A DNA stretch of 64,000 nucleotides from Bacteroidales bacterium UBA1173. GTDB taxonomy: Bacteria; Bacteroidota; Bacteroidia; Bacteroidales; F082. The stretch lies in contig DBYZ01000009.1 in the NCBI GenBank assembly GCA_002311655.1, positions 12,453 to 76,452 on the forward strand, in the 5' to 3' direction. A model generated the notes under the pieces. The model did no database searches. It saw only the letters and a list, made by a program, of their open reading frames with translations, and was not told the DNA's origin. Positions 23,673 to 33,096 of this stretch are shown here, in pieces. How positions within the stretch are numbered: position 1 is the first letter of the stretch; each line of letters starts with the position of its first letter. A program made the translations under genes and the position numbers.

Positions 23673-25172
23673 ATGAAAAAATTATCAGTTGTTTTGATGG
23701 TCATGACAATGCTTCTTGGTGTCGTCTCTTGTAAAGATAAGAAAAGTGACAATGCAAGTCATTCGTTTAAGATGAATGGTGTCAACCTCAACGGTGCCAG
23801 ATATCTTGCTTTGGGTGCCACTGATGCTGCCAAGGACGGCGAAGAAACCAGTTCGTTCCTCTATAGTATTGACAATGAAGGCAATATGCAGGTTGTTGCG
23901 TATCAATACGAATGCGATGACAACGGTGTGGCTTCGGAATTGAGCCGTAATCTGACCGTTAGCATCACTCAGATGATACCTGTTGGTGACATTTATATAT
24001 GGCTTATGGGATGCCGTTACCAATGTGACGATTACAGCGGTTTTAACGATGATATGGCAAATCGTATCCGTGGCATGGTGGAGCACAGCTGGTGGTCGGA
24101 TTGGGGTGAGAACTTTCTCATTCGCCGCAGCGACGGTAAGATTTACGACCTTAACCAGGTGGCTGGATCATTCCCGATAGGAAACCTTAAAGATTTTGGA
24201 GGTCCTAATATTCCGTGGGTTTTCGACAATGGAATTCCAGTAGACGGTGATTTTACAGGCGATAGACTGCGAAAATTGGGTCTCATCGCGCAGATTGACA
24301 ACGACATTTATCTCGCTTCTGGAGGATATAATGGTGGACTTTCAAAGCTTAGTATAAATGGAGATAATATAAACGTAATCAATGTGTTGCCAGGCACAGA
24401 GGCTCAACCAATCAACATCGCTTATGCTGTCACCGACAATGACGGACATCTCGGCACTTGCATCAGCTATGGCAGCAATATTCCACATGTGCCGGCTATC
24501 ATGGCTTCTGACGGTACTTTGCCGGCAATTCAGGGGATTCCGGTGGCTACAGGCTGGGAATCATCATATTATCCTGAGATGCGTTGCATCGGAGGTAAGT
24601 ATTTCGTTTCGATATACGGTAGCTATAACGGAACTCCGACAATTTACCGTGTCGATATCAGCGGCGATCAGGCTACTGGTACTGCAGTGGCAGAGGGCTA
24701 TTTCAGTGATGACCCATGTGAGTTGGCATCAATAAGGGTTTGTGTCAGTGATGAGGAGAACTATTCGTGGGTGAACTGCGAGACACTTTATACCTTTAAT
24801 GCAAACACTTATCAGTTGACATCGAGCACTCTTCCTGAAGGATGGCCTGGATACGCTTGGTTTGACGCAGAAGGACGTTATTATGAGTCAGTTCTGTCGA
24901 ATGGTCTGGTGAGCTTCAACGTTTACGACCTCGCCACATTGATCATCGAGTCGGTAAGTGTTGACCGCTCGCAGGTGCCTCAATATAATATGGTGACCGA
25001 ATGCAAGTACGATGGTGGCATCATGGCTTTCATTGAGAGTGCCATCAAGGCTGACGGCTCAACCATGACGCTTGTCACCGATGTGACTGGGCCTGAACGT
25101 GGCATTACACGCGTGCAAAGCCAGACGGAGGCAAACAACAACGTGGTTGTCAGTACTCTTATTCCACTTTAG
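23673..25172 (+). CDS. Uncharacterised lipoprotein, possibly beta-propeller
   Basis: A 499-residue protein with a lipoprotein signal peptide (LLGVVSC, cysteine 20) followed by a short charged linker KDKKSDN, so it is lipidated and envelope-bound. The rest is rich in short beta-strand motifs with recurring Tyr-Gly-Asp turns, for example YLASGGYNGGLSKLSI, KYFVSIYGSYNGTPTIYRVDI and GYAWFDAEGRYYESV, which suggests a propeller-like fold. I do not recognise a family. It is followed after 18 bases by the secreted DUF362 gene, so the two are probably one operon. Confidence 0.6.
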   Translation: MKKLSVVLMVMTMLLGVVSCKDKKSDNASHSFKMNGVNLNGARYLALGATDAAKDGEETSSFLYSIDNEGNMQVVAYQYECDDNGVASELSRNLTVSITQMIPVGDIYIWLMGCRYQCDDYSGFNDDMANRIRGMVEHSWWSDWGENFLIRRSDGKIYDLNQVAGSFPIGNLKDFGGPNIPWVFDNGIPVDGDFTGDRLRKLGLIAQIDNDIYLASGGYNGGLSKLSINGDNINVINVLPGTEAQPINIAYAVTDNDGHLGTCISYGSNIPHVPAIMASDGTLPAIQGIPVATGWESSYYPEMRCIGGKYFVSIYGSYNGTPTIYRVDISGDQATGTAVAEGYFSDDPCELASIRVCVSDEENYSWVNCETLYTFNANTYQLTSSTLPEGWPGYAWFDAEGRYYESVLSNGLVSFNVYDLATLIIESVSVDRSQVPQYNMVTECKYDGGIMAFIESAIKADGSTMTLVTDVTGPERGITRVQSQTEANNNVVVSTLIPL

Positions 25173-25190
25173 TATTTTAATTTTCTATCA

Positions 25191-26297
25191 ATGAAAAAAG
25201 CGTTTCTTTTGATTTTTACGTTGAGTTTTGTCGTGGCTGCGTCTGCGCAAAGCAACGTTTATTTCACCAGCGAGATAACGGCGGAGTCGCTAGTGAGGGT
25301 TTTTCAGGCATTGGGCGTTGAGCCGAACGGCAGAGTCGCGGTGAAGATTTCGACAGGCGAGTCGGCGAAGAGCAACTATCTGAGGCCTGAGTTCATTCAG
25401 AATCTGGTGAATGCGACGGATGCCACTATTGTGGAATGCAACACGGCATACGGCGGTGTCAGAGACGCTACGGCGGGACATCTTCAAATCATCAAGGAAC
25501 GCGGTTTCGACCAGATCGCGAAGGTCGACATCATGGATTCGGAGGGCGACATGGAGATTCCGGTGAGCGACACCACGTGGATAAAACATGACATCGTAGG
25601 CTCGCATCTGGCGAATTACGATTTTATGATAAACCTTGCGCATTTCAAGGGACATGCGAGGGGAGGCTATGGGGGAGTGCTGAAGAACCAGAGCATAGGC
25701 GTGGCGGCGAAGAGAGGCAAATGCTATATCCACACAGCAGGCGAGAGCACAACTAGCATTTCCGGAAGCAACACTCAGGACTCGTTTTTGGAGTCGATGG
25801 CGGCAGCGGCACAGGCGGTGCACAACTATTTCAAGCAAGACGGCAGAGACATAGTTTATATCGATGTGATGAACAACCTTTCTGTTGACTGCGACTGCAA
25901 CCCTTTGCCGGCAGCGCCGGAGATTGCAGACATCGGCATCTTGGCATCGACCGACCCGATAGCCCTCGACAAGGCCTGTCTGGACCTTATTTTCGATTAT
26001 AATCCAACGCCGGGCAACAACCCGCAGCCGTTGATTGACAGAATCACGGAGTTACACGGCACGCATATCATCGAATATGCCGAGGAGATTGGACTTGGAA
26101 CGACGCAATACAACCTCATCGACATCGATGCGACTGGTGTTAACGAGATAAATCAAGAGAATCCAGACCCTGAGACGTTGAGATACAATGTGTTTACCAT
26201 CGACGGCAAGAAGGTGCTGCACAACGCTAAGAGTCTGCAGTCGTTGCCGGCTGGCGTTTATATTATAAACGGAAAGAAGCAGATGATAACGAGATAG
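25191..26297 (+). CDS. Secreted DUF362-domain protein with a truncated T9SS-like tail
   Basis: A 368-residue protein with a signal peptide (about 1-19, ending ASAQ). The DUF362 core includes NAYDFMINLAHFKGHARGGYGG-like sequence (LAHFKGHARGGYGGVLKN), VAAKRGKC, a cysteine pair DCDCNPLP and ILASTDPIALDKACLDLIFD. DUF362 proteins are often cytoplasmic and linked to iron-sulfur clusters, but this one is exported. The last 40 residues (YNVFTIDGKKVL, then LPAGVYIINGKKQMITR) look like a short T9SS type A sorting tail. The function is unknown. It lies directly behind the lipoprotein gene. Confidence 0.75.
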   Translation: MKKAFLLIFTLSFVVAASAQSNVYFTSEITAESLVRVFQALGVEPNGRVAVKISTGESAKSNYLRPEFIQNLVNATDATIVECNTAYGGVRDATAGHLQIIKERGFDQIAKVDIMDSEGDMEIPVSDTTWIKHDIVGSHLANYDFMINLAHFKGHARGGYGGVLKNQSIGVAAKRGKCYIHTAGESTTSISGSNTQDSFLESMAAAAQAVHNYFKQDGRDIVYIDVMNNLSVDCDCNPLPAAPEIADIGILASTDPIALDKACLDLIFDYNPTPGNNPQPLIDRITELHGTHIIEYAEEIGLGTTQYNLIDIDATGVNEINQENPDPETLRYNVFTIDGKKVLHNAKSLQSLPAGVYIINGKKQMITR

Positions 26298-26314
26298 GAT
26301 TGCTCAAATCAAGG

Positions 26315-27757
26315 TTATCTGCACACTATCGTGAATTCATGGGCTACGGTGTAGTCGTATTCCTCGTCGTAGATTGTGGCGTAGGCCGTTCTCTCGTTTT
26401 TGTATGATTTCTTCTCGCCGCGGCGGATGGTGTCGACGTGGCTTGTTCTGTCCTCGAAATACAGCTTGTCGATTTCGTATGTCAGGCTGTCGTCGGTGAT
26501 TTCCAAGATTTTTATCAGAGTCTCGTTCGGGTCGAAGCGGTAGCCTTGTTGTAGAAGCACAGCGTCGCTGTTTTTGATGTCGCCGACGCGTGTCATCACG
26601 AGGAACGAGGCGCCGTGGCTGTAGTCGAAGCCCTGGTCGTAGGTGCTGATGATGCATGTCGGGGTCTTCGAGGCGGGTTTGCACTGGAAGCTGTCGTAAA
26701 CCAGCTTGTCGAAGTCCCAGTCGCCCTCGATTACGAGTCCGTTGGCGTAGGTGTAGATTCCGTGACCGTCTTTTCTGTTGCCTCTAAACTCACCTTCGTA
26801 GACGTCGCCATTATGATAGTGGCAGATGCCGTGTCCGCACAGTCCGCCGTGTTGGAACTCGCCTTCGAATCTGTCGTCGAGACCGCTGAACTCGCCATCG
26901 TAGCTGCTTCTCAGAAGCACGCCTTTGCCGTTTCCTTCGCCATCTTTGAACTCGCCGGTATATACTGTGGTGATGGAGCTCAGATGGATGCCGGTCTCGT
27001 CGACTTTCTTTGACTTTCCTTGACCATGTTCTTTGTCGTCGAGCCATTCGCCTATATATTCATAGGAGTGACGAGCGCCGCCGCCTTTGCTGCACTGGGA
27101 GTATTTGCCTTTCCCGCAGCGTTTGCCGTCGCGCCATTCGCCATAATAATCGCCCCAGTAGCCGTTGAGTTTGTATTCCATGTGGCCGTTGCCATGAGGA
27201 AGACCGTCTTTATTCACTTCTCCGGTGTATTTTCCTTCTTTCAAGACCGTTTCTTTGGAATTTTCAGGAATTATCTCCATTTTGTGTTCCTCATAGAGCC
27301 GTTTGCATTCCTCATCGCCTAGTTCCATGCCTTTTTTCCAGTGTTTCAACGCACTATTGATATCCGGCTTGCCTGAGCGCGATTCAAAGCCTTGGTAAGC
27401 AAGCTCTCCGAGATGGGAGAGAGACTCAATGTCACCCATGTTGGCAGCAACCGTGAAGTCGATTGTCGCAAGATAAGGCGCCTCGTATTCGTCGATGATA
27501 CCTCTCAAGAAATAGCCTCTGGCGATGTAGTCGGCGCATTCCTCAGGCTCGCCGGCTTTTTTAAACCAATCGAAAGCTTTCTTGAGCCATTCTTTGGCTT
27601 TCTTGTCGTCGTCATCCGTTTCATAATAATGAGTTGCCAGCGCGACAGCCGAAGGGATGTCTTTCTTGTTGGCAGCCAGGGTGAAATATTTCACGGCCTG
27701 TTCTTGGTCTGTGTCATAGAGCTCGAAAGCCTTATCGCGATATTCTGTTGTGTTCAT
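26315..27757 (-). CDS. Sel1/TPR and MORN-repeat protein
   Basis: A 480-residue protein without a signal peptide. Residues 1-150 are helical repeats of Sel1/TPR type (DQEQAVKYFTLAANKKDIPSA; GDIESLSHLGELAYQG). Residues about 170-350 hold MORN repeats (GKYTGEVNKDGLPHGNG, YIGEWLDDKEHGQGK, YEGEFRGNRKDGHGIYTYANG). The C-terminal 130 residues are a beta-rich segment I do not recognise. MORN repeats mediate lipid or protein contacts. It follows the esterase gene on the same strand by 17 bases. Confidence 0.8.
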   Translation of the reverse strand: MNTTEYRDKAFELYDTDQEQAVKYFTLAANKKDIPSAVALATHYYETDDDDKKAKEWLKKAFDWFKKAGEPEECADYIARGYFLRGIIDEYEAPYLATIDFTVAANMGDIESLSHLGELAYQGFESRSGKPDINSALKHWKKGMELGDEECKRLYEEHKMEIIPENSKETVLKEGKYTGEVNKDGLPHGNGHMEYKLNGYWGDYYGEWRDGKRCGKGKYSQCSKGGGARHSYEYIGEWLDDKEHGQGKSKKVDETGIHLSSITTVYTGEFKDGEGNGKGVLLRSSYDGEFSGLDDRFEGEFQHGGLCGHGICHYHNGDVYEGEFRGNRKDGHGIYTYANGLVIEGDWDFDKLVYDSFQCKPASKTPTCIISTYDQGFDYSHGASFLVMTRVGDIKNSDAVLLQQGYRFDPNETLIKILEITDDSLTYEIDKLYFEDRTSHVDTIRRGEKKSYKNERTAYATIYDEEYDYTVAHEFTIVCR

Positions 27758-27774
27758 AATGAGTCAAGGTTGAG

Positions 27775-28860
27775 TTATTCCAAAACGATTTTTTCTGTCA
27801 AGCCATTAGCTTTCACAAAATAGACACCATTGTCGGCACCTTGAAGGTCGAGGTTTGCGATGCCGGCTTCGAATTGCTTATGAAGAATCGTATTTCCTTT
27901 AATATCAATCACTTCGATGGTGGTAGGGGAGTCCAACTCTATCTTAATCTGACCGTTGGTCGGGTTTGGGTAGATGTTCAGACTTCCTGTTGTCGGGTTG
28001 TTGACTTTATCGTAGGAAAGCTTTCCTGTGAAGAAGTCGTGGATATATGTCATGTAGTCGATATCGTGTTGATTGGCATTGCGATACCAGTTGTGTTCGC
28101 CGCCGATGACTTTAAGATGACGCAGCTCTTTCGTGCCAGGGTAGACATACTCGACGAATAGCAGTCCGTCGTTATGCGTGTCGGGCAGTGTGTCGATGAC
28201 AGGCTCGTTGGAGCAGCCGTTGGCGTTTATCCAGTAATTTAAGATGTTTTCGACGCTGAGTCCGAGCTGGTAGCCGAAATACTGCGAGCCGCCGTCGTAG
28301 CCGACAACGGGGTCGGTGGTGCCGTGGATGTGCAGTAACCTTACCGGTGCCACTGGATTCATGTTGGCATAAGGAGTGGTGATGAGTCCGCTGACGGGAG
28401 CTGCCGCGTTGATGCGGTCGCCGTGGCGTATCGCCATGCAGTGGCTCATGAATCCGCCCATTGAGAATCCTGTGAAGAACACACTGTCTTGATTTACAGG
28501 ATATTGCACTGCCAGCGAGTCGAGGAGAGCCATCAGAAATCCGTGGTCGTTGGTGGTGCTGGCGGTGAGGCCGGCGTTCCACATTGTGCCGTAGCCTTCG
28601 TTGAGAGCCTGCGGGACGACCACCATCCAGTTGTATTCATCGGCTACATTCTGGAAATGGAACTCGTTGTCAAGACGTGTGATGTTGTCGCCCAGTCCAT
28701 GTAGGAAAAACAGTACAGGCATTGACTCGGCGTTTTCCGGCATCTTCACGAGATATTCACGTTGCACGCCCTGCCATTCGAAGTTTTGGATCTGCGCGAA
28801 GCAGTTCGCGGCATATAGTATTGTAAAAATTGAGGTTAAGATTAGATTGCGAGTTTTCAT
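27775..28860 (-). CDS. Secreted alpha/beta-hydrolase (PHB depolymerase/feruloyl esterase-like) with T9SS tail
   Basis: A 361-residue protein with a signal peptide (about 1-22). The hydrolase domain has the oxyanion motif FFLHGLGDN, nucleophile serine 133 in GFSMGG, aspartate 183 in HGTTDPVV and histidine 256 in GGEHNW, a complete triad as in LpqC/CE1-type esterases. The C-terminal 75 residues are a T9SS type A sorting domain (SLNIYPNPTNGQIKIE, ending NGVYFVKANGLTEKIVLE). The likely substrates are ester-linked plant polysaccharides or polyesters. Its promoter overlaps that of the divergent dikinase-like gene. Confidence 0.85.
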   Translation of the reverse strand: MKTRNLILTSIFTILYAANCFAQIQNFEWQGVQREYLVKMPENAESMPVLFFLHGLGDNITRLDNEFHFQNVADEYNWMVVVPQALNEGYGTMWNAGLTASTTNDHGFLMALLDSLAVQYPVNQDSVFFTGFSMGGFMSHCMAIRHGDRINAAAPVSGLITTPYANMNPVAPVRLLHIHGTTDPVVGYDGGSQYFGYQLGLSVENILNYWINANGCSNEPVIDTLPDTHNDGLLFVEYVYPGTKELRHLKVIGGEHNWYRNANQHDIDYMTYIHDFFTGKLSYDKVNNPTTGSLNIYPNPTNGQIKIELDSPTTIEVIDIKGNTILHKQFEAGIANLDLQGADNGVYFVKANGLTEKIVLE

Positions 28861-28881
28861 GATAATAGAGTTTTATTTCTG

Positions 28882-28889
28882 CAAAAGTA
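28882..28889 (-). promoter_or_regulatory. -7 promoter motif for the esterase gene
   Basis: Minus strand reads TACTTTTG then C, 21 bases before the ATG at 28860. It falls in the -33 to -7 region of the opposite promoter. Confidence 0.5.
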
Positions 28890-28900
28890 CAAAATTTTCT

Positions 28901-28908
28901 TATCTTTG
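28901..28908 (+). promoter_or_regulatory. -7 promoter motif for the dikinase-like gene
   Basis: TATCTTTG then C, 18 bases before the ATG at 28927. An in-frame TTG at 28906 lies inside the motif and is therefore not the start. Confidence 0.6.
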
Positions 28909-28926
28909 CAAAAAATATATTTGAAA

Positions 28927-31900
28927 ATGGAATCAGGCGGATCGACTTTTAAATCTCAGGCGCTGGAGGCGAATCTGGCGCAGACAAGATATAAGGACAT
29001 TTTTATTCCCGAAGAGCATCAGGCGTTTATCGCGTTGAGCAAAGATTATTTTGGCATCAACAAAAGGGCATCGGAGTGCATTACCGAGTACCATCACCCG
29101 CTGTCGAACCATACTTTTGTGATCGAGGAGCTGCGCAAGATCCTGATGGACGACTTCTGGTTCTACACCAAAGAAGATCTGCCGGCCGACACGCTGAAAC
29201 TGCCGCTCGAGATGATGCGGAGCCTACTGAAACCTGAGGTGGCACTGAAACTTCGCCTGAATATCGTCGTCACATTGATGGAATTCGCCAACAAAGTGAT
29301 AACGGAGTCGCCTAAAAATTCGATGCTTATCGAATTGACATTCAATATCTTAGATGATAAATTCGAAGCAAATAAAGACTGCTATATTCTCGCCACTAAA
29401 CATGCTGAGCGTTACCTCGACAATGTGGCGAAAGACGAGCATTTCAACGCTTTGGCTTGCAATTTGTTGCGAAAAATGCTTGGCGAAAACTACCGCTATT
29501 GGCAGTCGACATCCGAGGTCGAGAAATGGGTTGCTGAAAACGCTGGAATACTTTCTGATGAGGAGAAAAACGTGATCATCAACGAGGTCGGAGCGCCTTA
29601 TTTCGACAAACTGAATGCCGATTTGAATGCCGCCGCAACATGGGAGGCGCTTTCGGATATGCCTCATTTTGAACAGGTTGCGAAGCGTTTCACCGAGTCG
29701 GAGAAGCTGTTCGGGCATTTTATCACGAAGTTCCACTATGTGTTTTATCTGCTGCATCTTCCGGGCATGGAGAGCCAGCGCGAACGTCTCATCTGGAACA
29801 TGGACCGCATGATGCGCGACGCCATCGACGAGATGCCGCAAAATGAACTGATTCCGTTCATCGACACGATTTTCAGTCTCGCCAAGGAATTGCGCAAGAA
29901 TTACACCTCGGCGGTGCTCGATTTCCAGCTCACTCTTGGTAAGAAAATCATCGACGTCGACACTACCGAGATGAAGGAAATTGTGAACCATTTTGAAAAG
30001 AGTCTCATCGAGTTCGGTTTCATCACGCCAGGCAACGTCTTCGTTGACGAAAACTGGCAATTGTCAGTAAACAAAGACCATATCAAGAACATCCGTGTGT
30101 GGCTCGAGCTGATAGAATACTCGAAAACGCCATTGGAGAAACTGCTTTCCTCCTTGATTGTCAACCTGAAACTGGGCGGTATATTCCTTAGCGACACCGA
30201 CCTTTTCCAGCGTGAAATCACAAAGATTCTGAACTCAAACATCACGCCTTATTATAAAAAGGTGAAACAGCTCTCGCGCATTTTCCCTGTGTATTTCAAC
30301 GAGATAGGAGCGGAGGGCGAAATCAGAAATGTGACAACCAACATGGACGAAATCGGGTTCCGACAGGATAAACTTGTGCATTTCTTAAGAAAACAGGTGC
30401 ATACCGAGAGCAACAACACTTTGATTGACCTGACTTTCGACGTTTTCAAGTTTTGGAGCGACGGAAATCTTGAAGATTTGAAGCCTATCTTGCCGCAAAA
30501 CGTGTTCGAGGCTATCGACATGGAGAGCGAGTATTTCGTTCATATACATAACCTTGTGCAGACGATGTGCGAGATTTCGTGCCTGAATCCTGAGGATATA
30601 CTGATGCTGTCGCGCGATGACTACGAAAATCTCATCAAAAAAGCGGCCGATAAAATCAATCTCGACGAAAAACTCTACGATCGTGAGCATCTGCGCCTTA
30701 TGGATATCCGCGACCTGTATGCTTATCTTCGCGAGAAATACAGCTTCGAATCGGTCAATATTTTTGCGTATCTGCGCAACTATCCGTTCATCTCCGACCA
30801 GGAAATCGATGAGTTCGAAAAGGCTTATAAATCAAAGGATTTGGACAAGTCGATAACGATGATTTACGCCTTCATGGACAAGCTGAAGGAGATAATCTTC
30901 AATCCGGAGCAGAGCGAAGGCTGGGAAAACATCTATCACAAACGCCACATCGCTATCGGAATCCCGTCGATGTACGGCACTTACCGCGAGAACAAATTTG
31001 AGGCTATGGGCTTGACTTTCAGGCTTGAACGTGTCGCTACACAGCTGATGGAGAAGGTGGTGCAGAGCATCAATTTGGAGTATATTTCCGAGAGGACGTT
31101 GAACCAGATCTACAAGATTTTGATGTATTTCCGCGACGGCTTGGCGCTTGATGGCATCACAAACCAGAGTTTCAACTCGAAACTCGACATGCTGCGTTAC
31201 AGTTTGACCTCACGAAGTTTCTCGTTTGGCCAGTACATCAACATCTTCCAGTTCATTGCCGAGGACGTGCGCCGTATTATCATCAAATTCTTCATAAAAT
31301 CGTACGAATATCCGCTGAAGATAGTGATTCCGCAGTTGTTTGACGCTGAAAACAAGCTCGGTGAGCGCGAAATGGTGGCGTTGATCAGCAAGAAATCAGA
31401 GGAATTCCACCGTGACTTGCTCTCGGACGCTTTCTTGATGCAGCCGCTTGACAATTTCATTGGTCGTATCCTTAACTCGTTGAGAACCATGGAGTCGACA
31501 CTTGATCCGAAACTCATCAGCGACATCATGACATACAACTCCGAGATGCTGATAAGTCCATTCTGGGAGGCGACGCCGAAGATGGATAACCAGGTGTTTA
31601 TCGGCAACAAGGCAAACAACCTGAAAACCTTGTATTTAAAGGGGTTGCCGGTGCCTCCTGGATTTGTCATCACCACCGAGGCGTTCCGTCGTAACGACAC
31701 CATCAACACCATCCCTGAGCTGAGAAGCGAGATCCACGGGATGTTGAAGCAATTTATGGAAAAACTGGAGGAGATCTCAGGTCGCAAATTCAACAATCCT
31801 GAATCGCCACTGCTGGTATCGGTGCGCTCTGGTACCGCCATCTCGATGCCTGGCGCGATGGATACATTCTTAAATGTGGGTCTGAACGACGAGCTTGTAG

Positions 31901-33078
31901 AGAAGATTGCGCAAGACCCGGCAAAAGCCTGGGCTATCTGGGATTCGTACCGACGTTTCCTCCAGAGCTGGGGCATGGCGAAAGGCATCCATCGTGACTT
32001 GTTTGACGAGGAAATCAACACATTCAAATCGGTATACAACGTCAAGCAGAAAGTGGATTTCAAGGCGGAACAGATGCGCGAGATGGCGTATTCTTACAAG
32101 ATAATCCTTGAAAATCACGGCATTAAGCTTGAACAAGACCCGTTTATGCAGATTGTGGATTGCGTGAACATGGTGTTCGATTCGTGGAACTCCGAGCGTG
32201 CGCTGGCATACCGACGTCATCTGGGAATCTCTGAAAACTGGGGAACGGCAGTCATCGTGCAGCAGATGATTTACGGAAACATCAGTGAGATGTCGGGAAC
32301 CGGAGTGGTGTTCACTCAAAACCCGCATCGTGAGCGTCCGGGCGTGCATCTGTACGGCGACTTCACCATGCGCAGCCAGGGCGAGGACATCGTGGGTGGA
32401 CTTGTGAAGCCGTTGCCGATAGGAGAGACGCAACGTAAGGCGGCAAACCTCGATGGACCGTCAATGCAGACTGCACTTCCGGAGATTTACAAGAAGATTT
32501 ATTCTATCGCAAAGACACTGACGGAGGACCTTGGATATGCTCCTCAAGAGATGGAGTTCACGTTCGAATCCGACAAGCCGGAAGACTTCCATATCCTGCA
32601 GATTCGTGACCAAGACCTGAAACTCGAGGACACCGTGAACGCCTTCGTGCAGTCGCCGACAGAGATGAACCAGATAGGACGTGGCATGGGTATCGGTGGA
32701 GGTGCCATGAATGGCATAGTAGCATTTAACGAACAGGATATCAAGACTTTACGCAAGTCGAATCCTGATGAAAACGTCATCCTCGTACGTCCTGACACCG
32801 TTCCTGATGACATCGGCTTGATTTTCGACACTGACGGCTTGCTCACAGCTCGTGGTGGTGCCACCTCGCATGCTGCCGTCACAGCAGTGCGCCTCGGAAA
32901 AGTGTGCGTGGTGAGCTGCGTCGAGCTGATGGTCAACGACGAAAAACATTACGCCGAGTTAAATGGACATAAGATTGTGGCAGGTGATAAGATTGCTATC
33001 GACGGAAATCTTGGTTTGGTTTATCTTGGTCATTATCAAACAGAAAAGATGAAAATGGGAAAAGGGTATAACTACTAA
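28927..33078 (+). CDS. Large PEP/pyruvate-binding dikinase-like protein without the PEP-binding barrel
   Basis: A 1383-residue protein. The first 880 residues are mostly helical and unlike any domain I recognise. From about 887 to 1215 comes the ATP-binding domain of pyruvate phosphate dikinase type (FIGNKANNLKTLYLKGLPVP, SVRSGTAISMPGAMDTFLNVG, MSGTGVVFTQNP, EMEFTFE, ILQIRDQ). The mobile phosphohistidine domain follows, with histidine 1315 in GGATSHAAV. The protein then ends, so the C-terminal PEP/pyruvate TIM barrel is absent, as in dikinases that phosphorylate other acceptors. The substrate could be a glycan, a drug-like molecule or a protein. It is monocistronic. Confidence 0.75.
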   Translation: MESGGSTFKSQALEANLAQTRYKDIFIPEEHQAFIALSKDYFGINKRASECITEYHHPLSNHTFVIEELRKILMDDFWFYTKEDLPADTLKLPLEMMRSLLKPEVALKLRLNIVVTLMEFANKVITESPKNSMLIELTFNILDDKFEANKDCYILATKHAERYLDNVAKDEHFNALACNLLRKMLGENYRYWQSTSEVEKWVAENAGILSDEEKNVIINEVGAPYFDKLNADLNAAATWEALSDMPHFEQVAKRFTESEKLFGHFITKFHYVFYLLHLPGMESQRERLIWNMDRMMRDAIDEMPQNELIPFIDTIFSLAKELRKNYTSAVLDFQLTLGKKIIDVDTTEMKEIVNHFEKSLIEFGFITPGNVFVDENWQLSVNKDHIKNIRVWLELIEYSKTPLEKLLSSLIVNLKLGGIFLSDTDLFQREITKILNSNITPYYKKVKQLSRIFPVYFNEIGAEGEIRNVTTNMDEIGFRQDKLVHFLRKQVHTESNNTLIDLTFDVFKFWSDGNLEDLKPILPQNVFEAIDMESEYFVHIHNLVQTMCEISCLNPEDILMLSRDDYENLIKKAADKINLDEKLYDREHLRLMDIRDLYAYLREKYSFESVNIFAYLRNYPFISDQEIDEFEKAYKSKDLDKSITMIYAFMDKLKEIIFNPEQSEGWENIYHKRHIAIGIPSMYGTYRENKFEAMGLTFRLERVATQLMEKVVQSINLEYISERTLNQIYKILMYFRDGLALDGITNQSFNSKLDMLRYSLTSRSFSFGQYINIFQFIAEDVRRIIIKFFIKSYEYPLKIVIPQLFDAENKLGEREMVALISKKSEEFHRDLLSDAFLMQPLDNFIGRILNSLRTMESTLDPKLISDIMTYNSEMLISPFWEATPKMDNQVFIGNKANNLKTLYLKGLPVPPGFVITTEAFRRNDTINTIPELRSEIHGMLKQFMEKLEEISGRKFNNPESPLLVSVRSGTAISMPGAMDTFLNVGLNDELVEKIAQDPAKAWAIWDSYRRFLQSWGMAKGIHRDLFDEEINTFKSVYNVKQKVDFKAEQMREMAYSYKIILENHGIKLEQDPFMQIVDCVNMVFDSWNSERALAYRRHLGISENWGTAVIVQQMIYGNISEMSGTGVVFTQNPHRERPGVHLYGDFTMRSQGEDIVGGLVKPLPIGETQRKAANLDGPSMQTALPEIYKKIYSIAKTLTEDLGYAPQEMEFTFESDKPEDFHILQIRDQDLKLEDTVNAFVQSPTEMNQIGRGMGIGGGAMNGIVAFNEQDIKTLRKSNPDENVILVRPDTVPDDIGLIFDTDGLLTARGGATSHAAVTAVRLGKVCVVSCVELMVNDEKHYAELNGHKIVAGDKIAIDGNLGLVYLGHYQTEKMKMGKGYNY

Positions 33079-33088
33079 CCCTTTTCCC
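33057..33088. terminator. Hairpin between convergent genes
   Basis: GGGAAAAGGGT (33057-33067) pairs with ACCCTTTTCCC (33078-33088). The stem starts in the last codons of the dikinase-like gene and could terminate transcription from both sides. It has no strong T-run. Confidence 0.5.
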
Positions 33089-33096
33089 AAATCTCC

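Noticed and set aside
29350..30060. 236-codon open frame antisense to the dikinase-like gene
   Set aside because: No start signals and no family motifs; it is a mirror of an intact long plus-strand gene.
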